Notes: generated by a model from the letters alone, not told the origin. A stretch of 64,000 bases of DNA from Mercenaria mercenaria (GCF_021730395.1 NC_069377.1:43354501-43418500), one strand, 5' to 3'; positions 23,605 through 35,159 are shown, numbered from the stretch's first letter. Numbers and translations: made by a program.

Positions 23605-24885
23605 AGTGCTTAATGCGCGTTAAATATAGATATCTATAATCGAAGCAATATACCTCGAGTAAAGCGTTACAGATGCTTTTCGATTTTCAACGTAAAAAGT
23701 AGTAAAAACAACTAATTCTCATGTGTTTCCGTAACATATAGTCTGTCAGTAATAGGTTTCAAACAATTCTTAGGAAATACAGCATTAATTTACAGATATC
23801 TAAAAAAATCTTTTATTTTTCAACGGTTTTCAAACGATCTGGAGGCGAGTGTCTTTAATCTTCGTAGCCTTCATTTTCTCATTGTTCTATAATGTACGAG
23901 TAGTTTTAGTCTAAAGTTAAAAACCTATATTACTTTACTTTGTACTTTTTAACTACTAGTATATATTTTTCTATTGTTTTTTTTTTTTTTTTCTGTTTTG
24001 TTAAACAAGACAACTAGGTTACATTCACTGTAAACTTCCTCTTCGAAAACTTGGGTCAGTCAGCATTTATTTAAAATCGCCATTTTCGAAGCTAAATCTT
24101 CCTTGTCGTAAAATACTTTACAGTTTTATCTGATTGGAAGGAAGTGTAAGAATATTATTTCAGTTACATGTATGCTTATGTGTCATTTCTATCTTCTTTG
24201 TCTGTTTCTTTTCTTTTTCTTCAAATAATTGAAAAGGTGTAGGTTACTTTTTAGCCAACGAGAAAAGGTTTCTTAATTTAGATATGTTTGCCATGTGAAT
24301 CGGTAATCTTCAGCTGATACTAATCTTAACAACTTTAAGAGGTTACCATATTTTTTGTTTAAGCTGCTAATTTAATTTCGATATGTTATTGCATAATCAT
24401 TAAATGACAAATATGTGTTTAGACAAAGAATGTGTATCAAAATACGAAAAAAAAGTATTATGATTTTATAAATTACGCCAAACTTTAAGTAATGCCAGTT
24501 TTTTGTATGACTTCATGTTGATTGCTAGCGACCTGTACACCCTGGAATTAATGATTTTGCATTGATGGGTTATGGTAGGACATATTACATTAAAGTCTAG
24601 TATTTTCATATGTAATGCTTTTACTTCAATGCCTTGATCTAGAAAATGAAGCTCCAGTGCACTGTGCTGAAACACACCCTGGTGAAAACATATTCCGATC
24701 ACAAATTAATGAAAATAGATACACTTTCAAACTTGCAATAAACCACAATTCGCCATTAAGTTGATAAAAAAGAGTTTTAGAAATAGTTCAAAATTTGTCT
24801 CGTAGTAAGAAATTTGTAACTCTTTTAATTTGGGCAAATTGGCATTCTTGATCCCCTTAAGTTAGACCAGTATCGTATGTATAAA
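23605..24885. other. No feature recognised
   Basis: AT-rich DNA with a poly-T run near 23977-23992. No domain-bearing frame and no clear repeat was seen. Confidence 0.5.
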
Positions 24886-24890
24886 TAAGA

Positions 24891-25287
24891 GGTTAATACA
24901 CGGCTTCATTGTGCCTTTCCGCCATAATGGCATAACTAGTGTCATAATTGCCCGAGGGCCATTATGAAACGGTGTGCCATTATGCACAACCAGCCGTTTT
25001 TTACCAGTTTATTATATACCTTCATTTCATATTTATCTTGATATTTTCATTTACATATTTTCCCCAAATTTATAAGCATCATTCTTATTTTTCCTTAGCA
25101 ATACCATCATTGTTTGACAATCGATCTGAAAACTGATTCAGCACCCTTTCATCCGCCATAAAGACGTTGCTGTATGACGTCAACGTCAGAATGTGCTGAC
25201 GTTCTGGTTACCCGTGGCCATTATGATTTTGGCGCGTGAAGTACACTGCGCCATTATGGATCATTCTGTCAGCAGGCTGTATTAACC
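24891..25287. mobile_element. MITE-like element, about 400 bp
   Basis: GGTTAATACA at the left is matched by TGTATTAACC at the right. Internal GCCATTATG words occur several times in both orientations (for example CCGCCATAATGGCAT near 24920). It has no coding capacity. The terminal repeat is short, so boundaries are probable rather than proven. Confidence 0.5.
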
Positions 25288-25289
25288 GT

Positions 25290-27330
25290 TTTTAACGACT
25301 TTTTTGTTACTTTTTATAGTAAGGTATATAGTAACAGTTGTCTATAAAGCGTTAATGAACAGTCGATATATTTAAAACAAAACTGTCAAAGTACTTTCCT
25401 AATTGATTGATATATCAATGTTAGTGAACTGCGAAAATGTATTAGTTGTATGATAATATCGAGATATCATGATAAACCTTTTTTTTTGACTAAGCTAATC
25501 GTTTAAATTAACTGTGTTAATAAGCAGTTATGGAGAATGTCTAGAAAGAGCGATATGTTCCATTTAATTTTCCCTGTGAATTGCCGAATAATTAATCAGA
25601 ATATAGACAAGATACTGGAGAACTACTGTAAAAATACCGTTATGATTTTAATATGATATCCATTTTATTACAATAAATTTGGAAGCAGCTGACATGCTAA
25701 ACATTCGGACAGAAGATTGATACACATTACTTTTAGTATACATTTTAATTAGATAATAACTGGCGCTCTCGTACTATTTCTCATTTAGACATGCTCTGGA
25801 GGACCAGGACAGTACTTACACAGAAAAACAAATCTGGATATATATAAATATTGACGCTGAACATAAACTTTCTTTTTTAGTTTTAGACCAGGAAGAGTTT
25901 CTTATCCAAAAGAAAAATCACTGGGTAGGTATATAAACCAGTACAGCGGTATTATCTGCGTGAAAAGATATGATTATTTATTTATTAAAGTCTCAGTTTC
26001 AATGATGCATACAAAACATAATTATTGGTAACATAAAAATCATCAAGACCTTTCGTAGGAAATAAATATGAGAGACTGTTATTTGCCTGTCCTATGTTTA
26101 AAACCTCTTAAAACATATAACAAGTATTGCATATATTTATAAAACATAACACACATTTCGCGATTGAAATTGTAAAACGTAATACATATTTACATATTCA
26201 ATGTTAACCTATATATTTCTAAACTTATGATTATAAAAAGTTTTCTTCTTCCGACTAATATTGTATCTTTGTACCTTATCTCACCGCCTTTGATTCGTTT
26301 GGCCTTAGAATGAAGACAGTAATTTTAACTTCATGATGTAAGTAATTGTATGTGTTTAAACATTTCATATGTTAAATCGATATAAACCGGTTTAATTTGA
26401 CATGATTATCATTTTTATTTGCGTATGTACTAATAAAAATTCTTTACTCTACAGAAATGTTCTCAAATCTACTAGCTTACTAGACGAATTGGGATAAACC
26501 ATATCTAAATATTCCAATTTACTGCGATTTAATTCTAGCATGCGACATTTTACATAATATATATTTTCGATACAAGAGAAAGTGATGACCCAGTTATTCT
26601 GAATGATTAGTTTAGCTCGAGCACTAAATCAAATACATCAAAATATGACACAGGTTGACAATGTTTAAAATTTGACTCATTTGATTCATTTCATAAAAAC
26701 TATTTTACACAAAACGATTTCAGAAAAAGATAAGGGGTTATAATGTCCATAAACTGAACAAATCCACGTAAACGGATTAGTTTAAACAGGAGTGGTCCTC
26801 AAAATTATAAATTTCTAACAAAGGTAAAATGTACAGTTGTTATAAAGACTCCGTTGACCAAGAGTCGTTTCTTACTTCTTTACCTAGCTTATTAAGAGTG
26901 TCAATGATGCATTTTTGCAACGGTAACGATGGGTTCTCCGCTGGGCCCAGTCGTTTATCCAACATGATAAGCGTATGAGCAAATTATATTCCATGAACAG
27001 CCTTGGCGATGAAATGCACTACTTATAAGAATTGTTAAATGGACATATAGAAGTGGTCTGATTGTTGATGAGCAGAACGGTTTCCATGAAAAGTATACTC
27101 GCCACAGTAGACCATGTTGTCACACTTACATGTTTAAATTGACTTCCTTTAGGCATTTAAATAGGTAAACAAAACATTACTTAAATGCTTATTAAACTAT
27201 TGAGCAAAATTCATAGTCTCGACATTTTTGATATTCGCACTACTGTTTATATTTTAGTTAATTTTGAAAATGAGCTAGAAAACGATGCCTCTGCATGCAA
27301 CGCAAACTTTTAAGGAATTTATCATAAAGT
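25290..27330. other. No feature recognised
   Basis: AT-rich intergenic DNA. No open frame with a recognisable domain and no obvious repeat. Confidence 0.5.
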
Positions 27331-27431
27331 GAAGGACCATAAATCTGACCTAGCTCAGTAAAATCCCGGACAGAACACCAGGCCCAGTTTCACGAAAAAA
27401 CTTAAGTAATTACTTAGTTAAGTCTGTTATT

Positions 27432-28764
27432 AGCTCACCTGTTACGTAGTGACAAGGTGAGGTTTTGTGATCGTCCGACATCCGTCCGTCCCTCCGTCCG
27501 TCCACAATTTCTTGTGAACACGATAGAGACACATATTGCAATCGATTTTAATCAAACTTGCACACAACTTGTATTGGCATAATATCTCGATTCATTTCGA
27601 AGACTCGCCAGATCCCATCATGGATTTTAGAGTTATGGTTCCTTAAAGGACTGATTTGGCTTGTGAACACGATAGAGACCACATTTTGCAATCGATTTTA
27701 ATCAGACTTGCATACAACTTGTATTGGCGTAATATCTCGGTTCCTTTCGAAAACTGGCCAGAGCCTTTCATGGGTTCAAGAGTTTTGGCTCGTTAATTGG
27801 TAAAAATTTGCTATTTTGGCTTTTGCAGCCGTACAAAGACTTCATTTATGGTTTGATTTGAAATAAACTTGCAAAATATCTTTAACAACAGATACCCCTG
27901 ATTGACCCCTGAAAGAGCCAAATTGTGTTAATTTTTACCTTGTGAACACGATACAAAGGACATTTTACATTTGATTTTAACCACAATTACAACTTGAAAA
28001 TAAAGAAGTGGAAACCCACAGAATGCCTAACACGTCAAAAACGAAAATGTAGCAGGCTCGGTTTGATTGAGCCTGTTCATGGACGGTATTGGAAAAGCAA
28101 GCAACCGTCCACCCCATCTAGCTCCGGGTTGAGCAGAACTCAACATTAAGTTACAATAAGATCCCGGCTAGATTCCATCATGGTTTCTAGAGTTACTGCC
28201 TCTGAAAGTGTAAAAAGTTCTGTTTTAGCGCTTTCAGCCATTATAGAGCTTTCATTTATGTTTTGATTTGATACAAACTTGCACAGAGTGTTATCTTGAT
28301 AACCTCTAGGCCAAGCTAGAAACTGAGACATATGGGGTCAAAAACTAGGTCAACAGGTCAAATAAAAGGAAAAGCCTGTTTACACCCAAGAGGCCACAAT
28401 TATGGCCCTATCTTCATGAAACTTGGTCAGAATGTTTATCTTGATAATTTCTATGATAAGTTCAAATCTGGGTTATACGTGGTCAAAAACCAGACCACCA
28501 GTCAAAACACAGGAAAAGCTTGTTAACACTCTTGAGGCCACTTTTATGACCTTATCTTCATGAAATTTGGTCAGAATGTTTATCTTGATGATTCCTAGGC
28601 CAGGTTCGAAACTGAACCATGTGGGGTCAAAAGCTAGGACACCACACAAAGCAAAGGACAAATTTTTTAACACGGTAGAGGCCATATTTATGACCCTACC
28701 TTGATGATTCCAAGGCCAAGTTTAACAGGTGAGCTATATAGGATCATCATGACCCTCTTGTTTC
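27432..28764. mobile_element. Non-coding repeat bounded by AGCTCACCTG / CAGGTGAGCT
   Basis: Begins AGCTCACCTGTTACG and ends near AACAGGTGAGCTATATAGG followed by CATGACCCTCTTG, giving short inverted ends. Inside, from about 28310, are diverged 170-bp direct repeats with CATGAAACTTGGTCAGAATG and TTTATCTTGAT. No protein is encoded. I recall this as an abundant bivalve repeat; it looks like a large non-autonomous element. Confidence 0.55.
28051..28145 (+). repeat. Two-hairpin dispersed repeat, copy 1
   Basis: First hairpin: CAGGCTCGG pairs with the inverse in TTGAGCCTG. Second hairpin: GGACGGT pairs with ACCGTCC. Related copies lie at 36588-36670, about 45023-45062 and about 58052-58110. Non-coding. 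Confidence 0.6.
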
Positions 28765-29420
28765 TATTACAATTTATTTAAAGCTAAATGATATCATATT
28801 TAAGCACGATATAACGAACATATACGGTTGTGATATAGATGAAAAATTCAATATTGAAGTGACATAAAGGGCAAAAACAAGCATTTGGAATAACAAACTT
28901 AACTATTCAGCTACTTAAGTTCTTTCGTAAAATTGGGTCAAGGTGCACAACTTCACGTGCTATCTATGTCAAGTACATTTACATATACATGGGACAGATA
29001 CTTTTTTTAGGCCAATGGTCCTAACTTTGGTCCTACAAAGTGAAATGATAAATGAAAGAAGTTCAGGAGCACAAATTCACATGCTGGATGATATTCCTTC
29101 ATGGTTTCATGACTTGTTGAAATAGTTTCTACAGATATTTGCAACACAAACTTTTTTAACGCACTTTATGTGCTTAATTTTAAGAAAGATCAAGGCCTAG
29201 AACTCTGGTCTTGTTGTGTAAAATCCCAAACAGAACACCAATTGCACAACTTCACATGTATTTAACAATTCCCTAATGTTTCAAGACTTAGTCAAATACT
29301 TTTTGAGATACATGCGACACAAATCTATATGCCTTTTATGCATATTTTGGACAATCAATGGTCATAACGCTAGTCTAACTAATAGAAATTCGGAACAAAA
29401 TCATATGTGCAAAACTTCAC

Positions 29421-30403
29421 CGAAATTAATTCTTTCACCTCTTCGGTTACATTCTACATCTTCTGTTCATCTGCCTAGAGATAACAGTACTTTTTTAAGA
29501 CATATACCATCGATTAGCCTTTCTCCACTTAAGCTACATTCTGTTCAATCAGTTTATATTCCACGTACTAGTTTAAATTCTCCAGCTGTTTTTCGTAATA
29601 ATCTGCGTATTTGTCTATCACCTTTAACTTCTACTATACTGAAGAAATATAAAATTAAACATACAAATTTTCCACAGAGATGTAGAGAGTACCGTTCTAT
29701 TAACAAATGCAATTCTAAGAGGTGCGGTTGTTGCAATCATTTATCGCACAGGTCTACAATTACCTCAAACGTTAACGGCAGAACTTTTAATGTGGTACTT
29801 AATTCTGACGTTGATTGAAATACGTCCCACATGATAAATGTACTGACTTGAAACGCACCCAATTCTGGTATTCAATATGTTGGCCAAACAGGACGTTCTT
29901 TAAAAATTCGTTTCCGTGAACATTCATACAAAATACGTAGTCGGAACAAGTTTACTACATTTTTATACCAACACTTTCGTAAATCTGGCCATACATTTGA
30001 TCAGGTAACAATGCAACCAGTAGAGCAAATCGTATATGATACTAATTCCACATCTAGTTTTAAAATTAAAGCCAGGCATGTAGCAGAATTGAAATGGATT
30101 AAAAATTTACAGTCACCGTTTCCGTTGGGCTTAAATGATAATATTTATCAGGAAGGTAATATCTCTAAAAACCCTGATATCGATATCTTTTCTATTTTAA
30201 ATATTAGGAAACGTAAATCCAGGTCTCATGGAATTAGACGAAATGGTAATGTTAAACGCAAATCTAAAGTCAATATATCTGTTGCTGACCTCGATTTAAT
30301 TCTTTCAAACTCTGGTAGACATTCAATGCTTTCTCGTCTTACATCTTTATCTGTACAGTCTCTTAAAAAGCTAGACGAAGAAGCGGACCAGTATGTTATT
30401 TAA
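29421..30403 (+). CDS. Naiad N-terminal module: Zn motif and GIY-YIG endonuclease
   Basis: A Cys-rich motif (KCNSKRCGCCNHL, about 29702-29740) precedes the GIY-YIG nuclease core GIQYVGQTGRSLKIRFREH (29867-29923). This is the CCHH-plus-nuclease arrangement of endonuclease-bearing Penelope-like elements, which nicks the target to start reverse transcription. Two TGA codons at 29816 and 29849 lie in this frame. They flank a stretch reading NTSHMINVLT and fall where relatives, as I recall them, carry conserved Cys. The frame is otherwise open to a TAA at 30401. The first in-frame ATG near the element (29405) lies in the flanking repeat, so the natural start is unclear and the 5' end may be truncated. 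Upstream, LSPLRLHS and LSPLKLHS motifs suggest a short internal repeat. Confidence 0.75.
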
Positions 30404-32587
30404 ACAGATCCGTTTTACACTGTATCATATCTTATTCAAAGTTACACACAACATGTTCTCCGTCCACATATTGACACCCAATCTGACCATGAGAGACATT
30501 TTCTTAAAATTTATTTCATGAACAAAGGTATTGACTTCATCGATGTACCTAGTATATTTCGTGATAAACGTGTCATTGATTCTGTGCCTAAATATTTCAG
30601 AAACTCCGAAGTTCCTATTATCTGTTATAAATATAAAACACCTGTAAGAAATGTTATTTTCAATTACAATAAAATTGTTTCCGACTTAGATGTTCAAACA
30701 AATACTCCTTCTTACTGCGAATGTAAAAACTCAAAATTTTGCTATTCAGATGCAGGTCATGTCATCACTGGTAATTTTGATATTGTTAAGGACAAGCGTA
30801 TTCGTAATTTATTCTTTAAAGGACCTAAATATAGAATTTCTTCAACTATTGATTTTAATGCTTGTCGTGGTCAGATTGCAGAATCCATCGAAACCTTCTG
30901 TGTTAAATGGTGTCGTCGTGAGAACGCTGATCCCAATGCATTAACGTCTTGGAAACGAAATATTTTTAACATTGTTGATTCTCGAATAAAATTTTATCAA
31001 ACTAATGAACACCTACTTCCACCAAAACCCAAGTTTACTTTAAGACATTTGAAAAAGGAAATCCAAGAATTTCATTCTAAATATGTCTTAGTTCCAGCAG
31101 ACAAGGCGGCCAACAATATTATCATCATTTGACGCCTACATTATATTAATGTTTTACAAAACGAACTAAATAGCACTAACACTTATACATTGAGTCCTTC
31201 TGTTGAAAATAAGTTGATTACTGATCACATCACTGAAGTTTCTAATTTAAAAGTTCATATAGACGATCAACAAATTAAACTACCGACCATGTATTGGATT
31301 CCTAAATTGCATAAACAGCCATATAAAGCTCGCTTCATCGCTAATTCAAGCTCTTGTACAACTACAAATATTTCAAAACTATTAACATCATGTCTAACTG
31401 CTGTGAAAGCCCACGTGGAAAGATACTGCGATAAAGTATACGAAAACTCTGGTAAACACTTATTTTGGTCGATTAAAAATTCTGGTGAAATCCTGGATAA
31501 GTTGAAAATTAATAATTACAAGGTATCTACAGTCAGTACATACGATTTTTCTACTTTGTATACCACTTTACCACATAACTTAATAAATGACAAATTAACT
31601 GCCCTAATTCAAAAGACTTTTGCCAGAGAGAATGCTACATTTATTGCTTGCAATTTTGATAAAGCTTTTTTTACTAACAATATTATTAAACATTATACAA
31701 TGTGGACCTGTGACGAAGTTTGTAAAGCCCTTTCCTTTTTATTGAACAACATTTACATCAGATTTGGGAATGCAGTTTTTAGACAAGTTGTTGGTATTCC
31801 CATGGGAACAAATTGTGCACCCCTTGTCGCAGATTTGTTTTTATATTGTTATGAAAGAGACTTTATGTTGAGCCTCTCTCCAGATACGCAGGCAGATATT
31901 ATAACGGAATTTAATAATACATCACGCTATCTAGATGATATTCTTAATATGGATAATCCGTTTTTTTGTCAATTGGTGGGTACTATTTATCCTAGGGAGC
32001 TTCAGTTAATTAAAACTAACAATTCGGATACTGATGCTTCATTTTTAGATTTACATCTCTCTATTTATGACAATTTTATACATACCAAAATTTATGACAA
32101 GAGGGATGATTTTAATTTTAGTATTGTAAATTTTCCCCATTTGGATGGGGATGTACCTCAGGCTACATCTTATGGGGTATATATTTCTCAATTAATTCGG
32201 TTTGCCAGAGCGTGTAGTCATGTCAAGCATTTCAATGAACGTAATCAATATATTACAGGTAAACTTCTTCAGCAAGGCTACCGTTATTACAAATTGCGTA
32301 AATATTTTGCTAAATTTTACTATCGTAATTCTGATTTAGTTTTAAAATTCAATAGTAATTTAAAGACACTTCTGCGAGAAGGTATTTCTAAACCCGTTTT
32401 TTATGGGGATGTGGTTTACAAACTTCGTAAGATCTTGGGTCACGGTAATTTTCCAAATGTATTTGGAAAGATTATCAAACGTTTTATTAAAAAAGGTTAC
32501 GACCCAACTGTTTTGAGACATACCGCATGTTTAGTGTTCAACCCGTTTACAGTTGGACACTACGCTTCCCTCTTTGATTGCGTCTGA
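30404..32587 (+). CDS. Naiad CxC linker and reverse transcriptase
   Basis: In the same frame as the endonuclease module, after a TAA. The linker holds CEC at 30716-30724, the CxC signature of N-terminal-endonuclease Penelope-like elements. A TGA at 31130 is followed by RLHYINVL; relatives as I recall read VCRLHY there, so TGA again replaces Cys. The reverse transcriptase then runs without interruption. Fingers: YWIPKLHKQPYKARFI. Motif A: YDFSTLYTTLPH, Asp at 31544. Motif B: GIPMGTNCAPLVADLF. Catalytic YLDD: 31928-31939. C-terminal thumb region ends with GHYASLFDCV and TGA at 32585. Penelope-like reverse transcriptases are the sister group of telomerase. The frame looks close to functional apart from the one TAA. 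Confidence 0.8.
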
Positions 32588-32595
32588 CGGAAGAG

Positions 32596-32665
32596 GGGGA
32601 GGACTCTATGATAAGCAGTTTTTAAATCCTACCAGGCCTGAACTGTTTTGATATTTGTCTTCTGG
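32596..32665 (+). promoter_or_regulatory. Candidate SECIS element in Naiad 3' UTR
   Basis: ATGA at 32608-32611 faces TGAT at 32649-32652. The two strands form four non-Watson-Crick pairs U·U, G·A, A·G, U·U. Above them AAGCAGTT (32613-32620) pairs with AACTGTTT (32641-32648) for 8 bp with one G·U. AAA at 32624-32626 lies 12 nt after the quartet, the canonical distance. A small CCT/AGG helix caps the loop (form-2-like). Below, GAGGAC pairs with GTCTTC. It lies 21 nt past the stop. SECIS elements recruit the machinery that inserts selenocysteine at UGA. Confidence 0.75.
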
Positions 32666-33004
32666 CCTGTTTCGTCGGGCCCTTAAGGGTGTTTCTCTTG
32701 TTGCTCTGTCTTCTGAAAAGGCATTGAGTACATACGTTTTTGGTTCTTAAGGTTTGTTTTTTATATATTTATACACGAGCATTTTTGTGTTTTACAAGCC
32801 ATGCCTTTTTGTTTCCATTACGTGTGTAAGAGATTCACCTGGAGGGGATTACTTTTATTTACACTGTCCCATGTCTTTGGAACATGGTGGGGGTAAGAGT
32901 GAGGTTAGGTGCACCATAAACCGGTTTAAGCTCCCCAGTGGTGTTTTTGCCACTGACCGTTCCAAGGCGGTGCCCCACTGTGTTCCTTTGTTTGTTCGTT
33001 TCGT

Positions 33005-33118
33005 CTTATGTGTTGGCTTTGTGTGCGTGTGTGTTGTTCGTTTTGTCCTTATGTGTTGGCTTTGGGTGTGTGTGTGTGTGTGTGGCTTTGGGTGTGTGTG
33101 TGTGTATGTGTGTGTGGT
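33005..33118 (+). repeat. GT-rich microsatellite in Naiad 3' region
   Basis: Runs of GTGTGTGTG separated by a repeated GTTGGCTTTGGG. Frames on both strands through it give Thr-His or Cys-Val repeats that are not genes. Naiads are reported to favour microsatellites; here the repeat is internal to the element end. Confidence 0.7.
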
Positions 33119-33804
33119 GCACGCGTCTGCGTGCTGGGGGTTTCGTTTTGAGGAGGCTACGTTTTTGGTGCGTGGCATTCCCTGTTTGATATTTTTCTTT
33201 GTTTTTTTTCACATGCTGAATAATATTTCTATGACTCTTAATGACCCTATGTCAAATACTTTTTGAGATATGTACGACACAAACTTGTATGCCCCATTTA
33301 TATATATATTGACAAATTCAACGGCCATAACTCGGGTCTGGCTGGGCGATATCTCTAACAAAACCCCAGGTGCACAATTTTCTATGCTGAATAATATTCC
33401 TATTATGTTTCAAATACTTTTTGAGATATGTACGACACAAACATGTATGTCATTTTATATATATTTTGACAAATTCAACGGCCATAACTCGAGTCTGTTA
33501 GGCGTTATCTCTAACAAAACCCCAGGTGCACAATTTTCTATGCTGAATAATATTCCTATAAATGTTTCATAATCAATGATCAAATACTTATTTAGATGCA
33601 AGCGACACAAACGTGAGCCGCTTTTATGCATATGTTTACTAAGTAAAAGGCCGTAACTCTGGTCTTGCTGTAAATGACCCAAACTGAAACATCAGACACC
33701 ACTTTCTCTGCTGAATAACAATCATGTGATGATTAATGACTCTGGGTCAAATACTTTGAGATATGCACATCACAAATTCGGACGGACGGACGGATGGTCT
33801 AGGA

Positions 33805-34220
33805 CAACTCTAAGAATCATCCTCTTTCTCCTTCCTCGTCTCCCTAAACAACTTTGAGGGGGGCACAATAAATGGCAATAACCTTTAAAAATAACAAAAA
33901 TATCTAATTAAATTTATATAAGAAATACACTGGAATTATACTTTAATATACATGCCAGTATTTAACTCTTAAAAGGTTCAGACATAAGGCCAAATGAACA
34001 TACTTGCTACAAAACAATTCAGACTAACTGCACACTTCACTTGTGCAAAACAATAGATAAAATCTAAGACACACCTGTACTCGCCTCCATCCAAAACCCA
34101 ATGCATTTACTAGCTTTCCTTCCGAGTATATCAAAATACCATTCGAAGGACAGATACTAAAACACGCCCTCTAATTCATTTGCATTTTTTGATAAAATGA
34201 ATGGCAAACACATTGATTTT
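33805..34220. other. 5' flank of FReD gene 2
   Basis: AT-rich flank with no gene and no clear repeat. It holds whatever distal regulatory sequence serves the gene at 34278; no site can be named with confidence apart from the TATA box downstream. Confidence 0.4.
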
Positions 34221-34226
34221 GGCTGG

Positions 34227-34234
34227 TATAAAAG
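34227..34234 (+). promoter_or_regulatory. TATA box of FReD gene 2
   Basis: TATAAAAG within GGCTGGTATAAAAGCGCTTA, 51 bp before the first ATG. It predicts transcription starting near 34257 and a very short 5' UTR. The same box and downstream GCTTACAA...CAATAC occur before FReD gene 1. Confidence 0.65.
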
Positions 34235-34277
34235 CGCTTACAAACAATACCATGTTATGTTGACTCAGTTCTGAAAG

Positions 34278-35156
34278 ATGACGAAATGTAGAATGGATCA
34301 AAATGTTATGTTGTTTGCGCTTTTTATAAAACTGATTACTGCAAGTGATAGTGAACAGATCGGTAACCACGTAATTAACATAAACAGCTGCTGCTCGGAC
34401 CAAAGGACCGATGTTAAGTGTAACGTAGACAACGAAAGACTGTTCAGTAACCTTTCGGAAATTCTAAACGGACATCAGCGGGAACTAAAAGAAATTTTTC
34501 GAGCGTTGAATACTGAATCAAAACCTCGGGACTGCCAAGACATTCAACATTTAGGAAATGAAATCACAGGTGTTTACATGATATACCCTGAAGGAACCAT
34601 GGGATTTCAAGTGAGATGTGACATGGATACGGCCGGAGGAGGATGGACTGTTTTACAGAAACGAATATCTTATAGTGACTTTTCTCAGGACTGGTATGAC
34701 TATCAGATAGGGTTTGGAAATCTTAGCGGGAACTTTTGGTTAGGAAATCAGCAGATACATAAAATAACCGGACAAGGGTGGTATGAGTTGCGTGTTGATC
34801 TTGAAAGTATGTATAGTATTATCGCATATGCGCAGTATAATGTTTTCTCGGTTGGCGATGTAAACTCGGGATACAAACTCACAGTAGACGGTTATAGTGG
34901 CAACGCGGGAGACAGTCTTTCATATCATAACAGTCAAAAATTTTCTACAAAGGACAAGGATAACGACAAGAGCACAGGCAACTGCGCTGTAATTCATATG
35001 GGGGGCTGGTGGTACAATGCATGTGATCAAGTAAATCTGAACGGGAAGTATGGCGCTACAGATGAAACTGGTCCAGAATGGACTTTATTTAGACCAAAAG
35101 ACGATCCGTTAAAAGTGACAGAAATGAAAATTCGGCGCTGGACATCGAACACATGA
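34278..35156 (+). CDS. Secreted fibrinogen-related protein (FReD gene 2)
   Basis: A complete 292-residue single-exon gene for a secreted lectin-like protein; the family (FREPs, ficolins, tachylectins) binds microbial or acetylated glycans outside the cell. Residues 6-23 form a signal peptide. Met6 may be the true start, since it aligns with the paralog at 18281; the first ATG is the one nearest the cap. Residues 36-40 hold a vicinal Cys pair (NSCCS), a candidate for interchain disulfides. Residues 52-80 are a helical stalk with one sequon (NLS). The fibrinogen domain runs from about 84 to 289 with GGGWTVLQKR, NFWLGNQQIH, VDGYSGNAGDSL and KIRRW. The calcium site reads DKDND rather than DRDND, and the late motif reads WWYNACDQVNLNG instead of WWYxxCHxSNLNG, so ligand preference may differ from the others. 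Confidence 0.92.
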   Translation: MTKCRMDQNVMLFALFIKLITASDSEQIGNHVININSCCSDQRTDVKCNVDNERLFSNLSEILNGHQRELKEIFRALNTESKPRDCQDIQHLGNEITGVYMIYPEGTMGFQVRCDMDTAGGGWTVLQKRISYSDFSQDWYDYQIGFGNLSGNFWLGNQQIHKITGQGWYELRVDLESMYSIIAYAQYNVFSVGDVNSGYKLTVDGYSGNAGDSLSYHNSQKFSTKDKDNDKSTGNCAVIHMGGWWYNACDQVNLNGKYGATDETGPEWTLFRPKDDPLKVTEMKIRRWTSNT

Positions 35157-35159
35157 GAT

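Larger units (their letters stand above)
27381..28939. mobile_element. MITE interrupted by a 1.3-kb repeat
   Basis: The left end GGCCCAGTTTCACGAAAAAA and the following CTTAAGTAATTACTTAG are mirrored by ACTTAAGTTCTTTCG and AAAATTGGGTC on the right. Removing 27432-28764 leaves a normal short MITE of about 230 bp. The MITE itself interrupts the tandem array (GAACACCA on the left, GGTGCACAACTTCAC on the right). Confidence 0.6.
29421..33207 (+). mobile_element. Penelope-like retroelement, Naiad type (EN before RT)
   Basis: A retroelement of about 3.8 kb with permuted order: N-terminal Zn-binding and GIY-YIG endonuclease, then a CxC linker, then a reverse transcriptase. That order is diagnostic of the Naiad/Chlamys group and not of classical Penelope, where the endonuclease is C-terminal. 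It sits inside a tandem array: left flank ...AACTTCAC, right flank ...TTTCACATGC, so TTCAC is a likely 5-bp target duplication. The 3' region carries a GT-rich stretch. One reading frame spans 29421-32587, with three TGA codons and one TAA inside it. A SECIS-like hairpin follows the final stop. The clade name comes from domain order and my recall of the family; no search was run. Confidence 0.85.
27330..33800. repeat. Interrupted tandem array, about 150-180-bp unit
   Basis: Units share CAAATACTTTTTGAGATA, GACACAAAC, GGCCATAACTC and CAGGTGCACAA. They occur at 27330-27380, 28940-29420 and 33213-33800. The pieces are one older array split by a MITE at 27381-28939 and by the Naiad element at 29421-33207. 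The array ends near a CGGACGGACGGA stretch at 33779. Confidence 0.7.

Noticed and set aside
32855-33212. Thr-His and Cys-Val rich open frames near 33 kb
   Set aside because: Produced by the GT/CA microsatellite in the Naiad 3' region.
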